A stretch of 64,000 nt of DNA, taken from NCBI GenBank assembly GCA_023974075.1, contig CM043790.1:3094523-3158522 (forward strand), written 5' to 3'. Of this stretch, positions 58,308 through 64,000 are shown in pieces. Both the position numbers and the translations under genes were made by a program. The first letter of the stretch is position 1, and every line of letters starts with the position of its first letter. A model generated the notes under the pieces. It was not told the DNA's origin, searched no databases, and was given only the letters and a program-made list of their open reading frames with translations. Source of the stretch: Chaenocephalus aceratus. Its lineage: Eukaryota; Chordata; Actinopteri; Perciformes; Channichthyidae.

Positions 58308-58568
58308 ATGGATCTGAGAAAAAACAAGTCTCCCCTCGCGAGTGGCAGCCTGGAGCAAACGCCTGGAGGACCCCCATCCTCTACAACAATCTAGACACCC
58401 GATCTCGACAGCGCTATGGCTGACATTGATATGGCTGACACTGATATGTATCAACCTCCATCTACTCCATCCGAGTCTCCAGGGGAATCAACAACTTGGT
58501 GTTCATTCGGTTCAATACGGCCATTCGGGACACTCTACAACCAGGGCCTCATACGTCACATATGGTGA
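58308..58568 (+). pseudogene. Cluster ORF A1 (MDLRKNKS family), in-frame stop
   Basis: ATG follows cassette 1. The first 28 codons begin MDLRKNKSPLASGSLEQTPG and end at TAG (58,392-58,394). The same frame then stays open for 57 more codons (including MADIDMADTD and PPSTPSESPGES) to TGA at 58,566. In the paralogue at 60,051 the position of this TAG is TGG (Trp) in otherwise alignable sequence, so the stop is probably a single-base lesion. Acidic, Pro/Ser-rich, no domain recognised. Function unknown. Confidence 0.45.
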
Positions 58569-58587
58569 CATAAGATATTTGCAGTAA

Positions 58588-59001
58588 AAAGCAAAGAAAA
58601 CGCAGACAGCATGCGAGATCAAAGAAGAGTTTTCACCGCTGCCCCTCAAGGTGGAGGAAGAAGAAGGAGATATTTCCCCGCCGACAGAAGTAAGAAGAGT
58701 CCTGACAAGCACCGTCTGGGAAACTAAAAGCGGACCATCGGGGCGATGGTATTACCGTGCAAGCCGTATGGTGACGCTGGGGAAGGACTCCTCTGGTGAT
58801 TTTGTTTTGGAGTATTTCAACTCTACATGCGGGGTTTTTCAGACATCCTTGCGGGTGCCTCTGACTGCTTGGCTGAAAATGATTGATGGAAAAGCTACAA
58901 AGCTTAAAGAACTTTTTAAACAGAGTCAGACATCGATCGACATTATACTGGTGAAAAAGACTCTCACTTTTGCAGAGGACTCCACCTCCCACTCAACATA
59001 A
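58588..59001 (+). CDS. Cluster ORF A2, possible PC4-like fold
   Basis: The frame is open from 58,588 (just after a TAA) to TAA at 58,999 with no in-frame ATG near the start, so it may be joined to upstream sequence by splicing (TATTTGCAG precedes it). It has a Lys-rich start, an acidic stretch (VEEEEGDISPP), then RWYYRASRMVTLGK, GDFVLEYF and SLRVPLTAWLKMIDGKA. The strand-strand-helix layout with a V-T-x-x-K...Y-F...L-x-x-x-W pattern recalls PC4/SUB1-type single-stranded-DNA-binding domains; this is weak pattern resemblance. The last codons lie inside promoter cassette 2. A decayed paralogue of its end is at 59,876-59,935. Confidence 0.45.
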   Translation, partial: KAKKTQTACEIKEEFSPLPLKVEEEEGDISPPTEVRRVLTSTVWETKSGPSGRWYYRASRMVTLGKDSSGDFVLEYFNSTCGVFQTSLRVPLTAWLKMIDGKATKLKELFKQSQTSIDIILVKKTLTFAEDSTSHST

Positions 59002-59046
59002 CAAGTCACACCCTTCTCACAGATCATTTAAAACTAAGGACCCCTC
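58981..59046 (+). promoter_or_regulatory. Promoter cassette 2
   Basis: CACCTCCCACTCAACATAAC, then ATCATTTAAAACTAAGGACC. It overlaps the 3' end of the preceding ORF. Unlike the other three it is not followed by an MxxRK start codon. Confidence 0.55.
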
Positions 59047-59230
59047 AAAGAAAAACATTGTGCTTTCTACCTATGTAAAAAGAGCGTCAGGGTTGTCTTA
59101 CGAAAATGTGTTATCTCTGTATCAAGACGATGTGTTTAAAAATGAATTTTGTGAAAAATACCAACTGTGTGAGAGACGTCATAAAGACACTCATTTTAAC
59201 CACAGTGTTTGTTCTCTACAAATGTTTTAA
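59030..59230 (+). CDS. Cluster ORF B
   Basis: Open frame reading KKNIVLSTYVKRASG, then LSYENVLSLYQDDVFKNEF, CEKYQLCERR and a stop after CSLQMF. No ATG lies at the cassette distance; the only upstream ATG (58,970) would translate through the cassette. AATAAA signals follow at 59,254. It could be a remnant of a longer spliced product. Lys/Asp/Tyr-rich; no family recognised. Confidence 0.35.
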   Translation, partial: KTKDPSKKNIVLSTYVKRASGLSYENVLSLYQDDVFKNEFCEKYQLCERRHKDTHFNHSVCSLQMF

Positions 59231-59875
59231 GATTGTTACAAAATGTAAAAAATAAAAATAAAAGGTCTGGAGACAAAATTAATTCAGGTGACTCTGTCTT
59301 TATTAGGAAAACAAAAATATAATACAAATGGTTTAGAGGGTAAAAATGTAACCATCTTGGACTTAATAGTCTAACCAAATACTTTATCTGAATACATTTG
59401 TTCTTTTTAAGCGCACTTTTTGAAATTATTTATTTATTATTTCAGTGGAACAATCCAGTTTTTGTTAACATCAATGCTTTTTTCTCTTTTCTTGTGTTAC
59501 TAAGATACTTTTAGACACACTTTGGAGTATGCAACACTTGCTCAGTTAAACAAGGTTTTTTCTTTTCTGATAAACTTACATATTTTAGTTATGTTCTGCT
59601 ACCAAGATACTTTAAGATACACCTTGATGTACGCAACACTTAACAAAAGGGTATAATATGAAGTACTTGGTAAGGAAGGGGTTTTTCTTTAAGGGGTGCA
59701 AAACTTTAGAACAGGGTAAAATATTCATAATTTGTAATGAATTGAGTTTTCTTTCTTTTGATTTTCAACATACTATTTGTACACAATGACTTTTCCATAT
59801 TTCTGACAAACTATACTTTTTTTGACTTTTTCCATAAAATCTTGACAAACTATTACTTATTCTTAAATGTTGACC
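59231..59875. other. AT-rich spacer in the cluster
   Basis: Contains polyadenylation-like AATAAA (59,254) and direct repeats around ACTAAGATACTTTTAGACAC (59,500) and ACCAAGATACTTTAAGATAC (59,600). Confidence 0.5.
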
Positions 59876-59995
59876 TATTGCTGCTTGGTTGGAGATGATA
59901 GATGAAAAAGCTACAATGCTTAAAGAACTTTTTTTTTAAACTCTCAATTCTATAAATGACTCCCCCCATTCAACGCAATAAGCCCCACCCTCCAC
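59876..59995 (+). pseudogene. Decayed paralogue of ORF A2 3' end
   Basis: TGCTTGGTTGGAGATGATAG followed by ATGAAAAAGCTACAATGCTT matches the A2 codons for AWLKMIDGKATKLKEL (58,866-58,915). As in A2, the frame runs out into the next promoter cassette. This shows gene plus cassette were duplicated as a unit. Confidence 0.6.
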
Positions 59996-60050
59996 TCAGC
60001 AAATTATCTAAAACGAAGGACCCCACTAAGACGACCGTTGTAAACTAGCC
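59957..60050 (+). promoter_or_regulatory. Promoter cassette 3
   Basis: TGACTCCCCCCATTCAACGC..., AATTATCTAAAACGAAGGAC, then CCCACTAAGACGACCGTTGT and ATG. Nearly identical to cassette 4 in the leader. Confidence 0.6.
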
Positions 60051-60269
60051 ATGGAGCAGAGAAAAACCAAGACTCCCCCCGTGAGTTGCAGCCAGGAACA
60101 GACTCCTGGACTACCATCATCACCACCATTTTGGACACCTGAATCTTGCAATACTACTGCTGCTGATTTTGCTCCTTGGGCCAAAACGTCTCTGTTTATG
60201 GACACAGTGAAATCGGTGTTGGTTGATATTGTGGAGAGGGTAATACATCGGTACAGAGAAGAAATATGA
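60051..60269 (+). CDS. Cluster ORF C1 (MEQRKTKT family)
   Basis: A 72-codon ORF beginning MEQRKTKTPPVSCSQEQTPG and ending DIVERVIHRYREEI. It is the intact paralogue of A1: conserved M-x-x-R-K-x-K start, the EQTPG motif and a Pro/Ser-rich middle, then a predicted amphipathic C-terminal helix. The stop TGA overlaps the ATG of an 18-codon ORF (MKRVPNQSPRPEATRFSE). The same frame reopens 54 nt later as C2. Function unknown. Confidence 0.5.
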   Translation: MEQRKTKTPPVSCSQEQTPGLPSSPPFWTPESCNTTAADFAPWAKTSLFMDTVKSVLVDIVERVIHRYREEI

Positions 60270-60323
60270 AACGGGTGCCGAATCAGTCACCCCGGCCAGA
60301 GGCAACACGATTTTCTGAATAAC

Positions 60324-60554
60324 ATGTCCGATTTCTACTTCAGAAACAATTACAACGCGTTAATGAAAAGACTCTGGCTCACCGACTTCATTACTGAGAT
60401 CGACCAGACTCTTATTGATAAAGACATTTTCACGGATGATTGGAGGATCCAAGGCGCTTCGGAGGCTTTTCTTCACAATCTCAAAAATGGCAGAAGCCTC
60501 AAGGAGAGACTTGAAAAGATCCATGCCGAGTTGGATGGAGAAGAAGAAGCCTAA
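60324..60554 (+). CDS. Cluster ORF C2
   Basis: A 76-codon ORF beginning MSDFYFRNNYNALMKRLW and ending with an acidic tail (ELDGEEEA). Predicted largely helical (TEIDQTLIDKDIF, ERLEKIHAEL). It is in the same frame as C1, so C1 and C2 may be one gene split by the TGA at 60,267-60,269 and about 54 nt. No known domain. Confidence 0.5.
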   Translation: MSDFYFRNNYNALMKRLWLTDFITEIDQTLIDKDIFTDDWRIQGASEAFLHNLKNGRSLKERLEKIHAELDGEEEA

Positions 60555-60624
60555 TAACCAGCAGTTGACTGAAGCCAGGGACTTGTTCGATACATTGACT
60601 TTTTCTCTTTAAAGTAAAATAAAA

Positions 60625-61083
60625 ATGGGAAACTACTTTGCAAAACGCTCTGTATATATTGATCATAATGTAGTCAATACCCTTTTAATAAGTGTGGTGA
60701 TGAGGGCGATTGAAAACAGAATGAGTAGTGACCCCTGTGTAAAAAGAATGGCTGAAGTTTGTAAACTGGAAGACATTTTGGATATCGTTCGTTCTGGCAG
60801 TACTATTCCGGGTAATTGGGAAACGATTGTAAACAAAACATTTAAAGTGGAATCTTCATTTTCCGAAACATTCTGTAACATTACTTCAGAAATGAAACAA
60901 ACATCAAAAGTGTATCATGTGCTCTCATTGTATGCTCTGTGTGTAGATGTAATGCATCTGTGTGTTGAAAACAGCATACACATGAATATTTTGACTGAAG
61001 TGAAAAAACTCCATCAGGATATCTCCAGTAATATGGGGAATGCTAAGCTGGAGACGGTCCTGGGGATGCTACAATCAGTATAA
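60625..61083 (+). CDS. Cluster ORF C3, 152 aa, putative N-myristoylated helical protein
   Basis: The longest credible non-repeat ORF in the window. ATG is in the context AAAATAAAAATGGG. The MGNYFAKR start fits the N-myristoylation pattern (Gly at position 2, Lys at position 7). The body is helical with many hydrophobic heptads: VVNTLLISVVMRAIENRM, EDILDIVRSG, SSFSETFCNI and VYHVLSLYALCVDVMHLCVE. No signal peptide. The size, helical make-up and a hydrophobic central helix recall Bcl-2-like or adenoviral E1B-19K-like proteins, but no BH motif is certain. AATAAA follows at 61,107. Substitution-free frame and a clean 3' signal suggest a real or recently real gene. Confidence 0.6.
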   Translation: MGNYFAKRSVYIDHNVVNTLLISVVMRAIENRMSSDPCVKRMAEVCKLEDILDIVRSGSTIPGNWETIVNKTFKVESSFSETFCNITSEMKQTSKVYHVLSLYALCVDVMHLCVENSIHMNILTEVKKLHQDISSNMGNAKLETVLGMLQSV

Positions 61084-61497
61084 CTATTGATTTTGTGTGT
61101 GAAAAATAAAAAAGTGTTTTTTTACATTTAAAAACTGTTGTCTTCATTATAGCAAGGGGAGCGTGTCTGATACATGTGTATTACAGTCCGTCTTTTTGTG
61201 TTTTTCAGTGTTTTCTTTGTGTCTGTACACACAAAGCACAAATCATTTAAAACAAACCCTGAATCAAATTTAGAGAGGACCATTCAGATGCTTGACGAAA
61301 TCTACTAAAACAAAGTACTTCATTATCTACTTTTCAGCTTTTATACACAAAAGTGTATCTTTCAGTATCTTTTTGAGAGAATTAAGCATAATCTGTCAAA
61401 TGTTCAAAACTGCCTTGTTTCACTGAATTAGCCTCAAAATCACAAACTGCCATTAAGATGCTTTACGAAATCTAATAAAACAGAGTACTTTCTACAG
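61084..61497. other. AT-rich spacer with short repeats
   Basis: Direct repeats at about 61,284-61,325 and 61,451-61,495 (AGATGCTT(G/T)ACGAAATCTA and AAA(C/T)A(A/G)AGTACTT). Segment 61,235-61,278 is an inverted copy of 57,382-57,423. Confidence 0.55.
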
Positions 61498-61590
61498 TTG
61501 ACTCCTCCCACTCAACGCAATAAGTCCCACCCCACTCAGCAAATCATATAAAACTAAGGACCCCACTAAGACGACCGTTGAAAACTAGCC
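61498..61590 (+). promoter_or_regulatory. Promoter cassette 4
   Basis: TTGACTCCTCCCACTCAACG..., with the best TATA box of the four (CATATAAAACTAAGGACCCC), then the same leader as cassette 3. Confidence 0.6.
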
Positions 61591-61660
61591 ATGGATCTGA
61601 GAAAAACCAAGTCTGATATAGCCTCCCCTTATTATCACCAGGATAACGGATATTCTGGCA
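61591..61660 (+). pseudogene. Cluster ORF D (MDLRKTKS family), broken by a LINE tail
   Basis: ATG with MDLRKTKSDIASPYYHQDNG, clearly paralogous to A1 and C1 at the start; then the frame runs into a GC-rich retroposon sequence. The true 3' part is lost or displaced. Confidence 0.55.
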
Positions 61661-62040
61661 GCGCACCCGACCCCATCGCTGTTTCCCGTAGGTGGTGGGC
61701 CCGCGGGATGGAGAAGCGGAGGTGTTGCCCACGTTGCCTTTTCGGGCTGGGCCCGGCCGGGCTCCGTGGCAAGCCCGGCCATCAGACGCTCGCCGACGAG
61801 TCCTCCTTCTGGGCCTGGCTCCAGAAAGGGACCCCGGGCTTCCTCCGGGCCGGGTATCCTCACTTATTGTGTCGTCTTTCATGAGGTCTTTTGAACCAAG
61901 TCTGGCCCCTTGCCTGAGACCAATTTGCCATGGGAGACCCTACCAGGAACACAAGGTTCCAGACAACACAGCCCCCAGGTTCATCAGGGCACACCAACCT
62001 CTCTACCACGGTAAGGTGCTGGTTCTTCAGAGAGGTTTAT
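61661..62040 (+). mobile_element. LINE 3' tail
   Basis: GTAGGTGGTGGGCCCGCGGG, GGGCTGGGCCCGGCCGGGCT, GGGAGACCCTACCAGGAACA and CACCACGG-like TCTACCACGGTAAGGTG form a GC-rich 3' region well known from fish non-LTR elements. I am not certain of the clade. The ORFs here (61,544-62,063) are shadows. Confidence 0.65.
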
Positions 62041-62140
62041 TTAACAATTTTCCTCCAATATAAAACCCTGACGTTACAAAATGCACGATTTTATACTGGT
62101 ATGGTGGAGAGATCAAAAGATGTGGTTATAATGGGAGTGG

Positions 62141-62885
62141 ATGGGACATTTTTGTCTGCGAGTGGCCAATGTGTGACTTTTTTGTTTAATCGGATTCTTT
62201 GCAAAAAATTATTATCCACCAAAATCAATGTTGTTGCTAATCTTTTACATATCCAAGACTGTGATAAATTTAAAAAAAAGCAGACCCCCCAACATTCATT
62301 ATATGGAAAATAACTGCCTTTTTGTGCATGTTTTTCATAGAAAACGCAAATTCGTGTTTTCAAACTGGCAGTTCAAGGGTTAAAATCCTGAACATAATTT
62401 AACATTTGGTATTTTTGATCAAGACTGAAGTTGATTGAAAGATTTAACCCCAAAAAGTTTTAAAAAATATTAATCTGTTGTCATTTTAGAGCAGTTTTTG
62501 GAAGTGGAATTTTTTGTCCCGAATGACTAATTTGTAACTTTTTTGTTCAATCTGATTTTGTGCAAAAACCAATAATGCAAAAAAATCAATTTTGTTGCTA
62601 ATATTTGACATATCCAAGACTGTTATAAAAAAAAAGAGCCAGTCCCCAGATATGTATTTTTTGGAAAATAACTAATTTTCTCTGTTTTCATCATGAAAAA
62701 AAACAGCGGTTTCATGTATTCAAAATGGCATTTAAAGGGTTAAAATCCTGAAAATGATTACATTTTTGATATTTTCTATTAGGGCGGAAGTTGCTTTAAA
62801 GATTGAACCCAAAGAAGTTGTGAAAAAAACCTTTTAATATAATGTTTTTATCAAAGTCTTTTGCAGCGGACATTTTTGTCTCGAA
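62141..62885 (+). repeat. 362-bp tandem repeat, about two copies
   Basis: TTTTTGTC anchors at 62,149, 62,511 and 62,873, exactly 362 bp apart. The copies share AATTTGTAACTTTTTTGTTCAAT-like, TACATATCCAAGACTGT-like and AAGGGTTAAAATCCTGAA blocks. Divergent (perhaps 75-80 percent by eye). No gene. Confidence 0.85.
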
Positions 62886-63200
62886 TGACTAATTTGCGTA
62901 GTCCAATCGGAGGGTATCGAATGATACCGGAGGGTTAAGGGATTGTAAGATTCTGTAGTATTATGCTAAAAACTCAATAATTTAGATTATTATTGATAGT
63001 AATGCTGAATAGTTTCATGTCCGCTTACCTTAGAAACGTAAAATGCGACGGCAGATGGGGAGCATGTTAGCTTCAGCTAGCTTTGGAACTTCCAGCTTGG
63101 TGTCAGCAGGTCCCGCCTTGGCTCCGCCTCTTTGCCCTTATTTGGAGCAGGCGGGAGTTGAACTCTGACGTCACTGTCGAGCCGTTAGTGGCCGACTCCG
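62886..63200. other. Anonymous stretch
   Basis: GTGACGTCAC-type and GGCTCCGCCTC words near 63,118-63,175 probably belong to an extended form of family B. Confidence 0.4.
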
Positions 63201-63264
63201 CCTACTAAGGGCTTCTCGGCAACTCTGCAGAATCCTATGGGTGACGTCACAGACCCTACGTCCA

Positions 63265-63440
63265 TTTGACTGGGACATGTCTCCATGCTTTACTGTTCAA
63301 AAAGCTCTTTATTCTTCTCATACTGCCTGTGCTGCAGCACCTCTTTTCACCCTCTGTCTGAAACCAGAGTCCAGTCTGCTCTGTGATTGGTTAGCTGGCT
63401 CTGTTGTGACTGGTCAACCGCTTATAGATTTCCCGCATCT
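63265..63440 (-). mobile_element. Family B copy, inverted, left-truncated
   Basis: Reverse complement of 28,660-28,820: GACATGTCTCC, GTTCAAAAAGCTCTTTATT, CCTGTGCTGCAGCACCTCTT, CTGTGATTGGTTAGCTG. The outer end is replaced at 63,444 by another element. Confidence 0.7.
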
Positions 63441-63443
63441 TAT

Positions 63444-64000
63444 GGTGCGTTCACACCGGACGCAATTCGATTTCTGGGTGCGGCACGATTACATGTAAAG
63501 TCAATGCAAAGACGCTAATAGACACGAATTTCGATCAGGCGGCACGAGTGAAGCAAATGACACGGCGTGAATGAGGCGATTGAAGGGGGCCGCGAAAGTT
63601 CAATTTGTTTAACTCGAGCATCAAATTTGCGTGACGCGTTCTCGCGGTAGCCAATCAGCGTTCAGGATCTCAGCCTGCCGTCACTGACGTTGAATCTGAT
63701 AACCAAAACATCAGCCGTTAGCTGTTAGCACACAGAGCTCACAGCTCCTCATATCTGTTCAGAAACTGGACAAAAGTTAAACAAGTACAAACCACATGTC
63801 TGTGTCATGGAGAATACAGTCGCTGTTGTATTTATGTCTTTGTGACGTTGTAAGTGTGGACGGAGCATATACAGGTTAGTTTATCCTGATCGATCCGATC
63901 TCCATACAGGAAACACACATTTAAAATGGTTTCTTCTGCCGATATCAGTATGTTGTTACTTCGGCATCATTTTGAAATGTGTATTAACAATTAAATCACG
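63444..64000 (+). mobile_element. Left part of a Harbinger-like element
   Basis: GGTGCGTTCACACCGGACGC resembles the (GT)CACACCGG-type ends of Harbinger-like MITEs. The right end is outside the window or diverged. Confidence 0.45.

Noticed and set aside
61544..62063. GC-rich ORFs on both strands
   Set aside because: They lie in a LINE 3' tail, which is open in several frames because of its composition.

Overview
The window looks like teleost fish nuclear DNA, probably a spiny-rayed fish. This is inferred from many long (CA)n/(GT)n tracts, dense hAT, PIF/Harbinger-like and TTAA-flanked non-autonomous transposons, a DIRS-type tyrosine-recombinase retrotransposon and a fish-type LINE 3' tail. 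There are no bacterial operons, rRNA, tRNA or CRISPR arrays. No complete host protein-coding gene is visible. Four short segments could be host exons on the minus strand (1,370-1,460; 40,751-40,879; 54,021-54,122; 55,061-55,240), all at low confidence.

Layout. 1-5.3 kb: repeat fragments, one candidate exon, CA tracts and a long-terminal-inverted-repeat DNA transposon (family A). 5.37-11.34 kb: one 6-kb insertion bounded by a perfect 8-bp duplication (hAT type), holding a decayed DIRS-like retroelement, a family-A copy, an LTR-like stretch and a Harbinger-type MITE. 11.38-13.7 kb: a TTAA-flanked element and a MITE with a perfect 54-bp internal inverted repeat. 13.9-14.06 kb: CA tract. 14.1-26.7 kb: about 340 copies of a 37-bp minisatellite, inserted in the middle of a dispersed element whose two halves flank the array. 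27-35 kb: scattered MITEs in otherwise anonymous sequence. 32.4-37.95 kb: family-A arms containing a Harbinger-like element and a hAT-in-hAT nest. 38-49.5 kb: further hAT and Harbinger-like insertions, three of them with recognisable zinc-finger remnants of transposases when the 35-37 kb copy is counted. 49.5-54.3 kb: anonymous sequence and a 175-bp GT tract.

The most unusual part is 54.3-61.6 kb. A decayed tandem repeat carrying an octamer motif and GC boxes is interrupted by a 1.94-kb hAT. It is followed by a cluster of short, mostly intronless ORFs. Four copies of the same promoter cassette (TATA-like box, then AAGGACCCC; three of the four followed by a start codon) precede paralogous ORFs, and upstream ORFs terminate inside the next cassette. 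This compact layout resembles an endogenised DNA-virus gene block or a young tandem gene family; I cannot decide which without searches. The fourth copy is broken by a LINE tail, and the window ends in a 362-bp tandem repeat and more MITEs.

Within the window, transposon nesting gives a relative insertion order. In several cases a paralogous empty site is present, so the insertions can be validated from this sequence alone.
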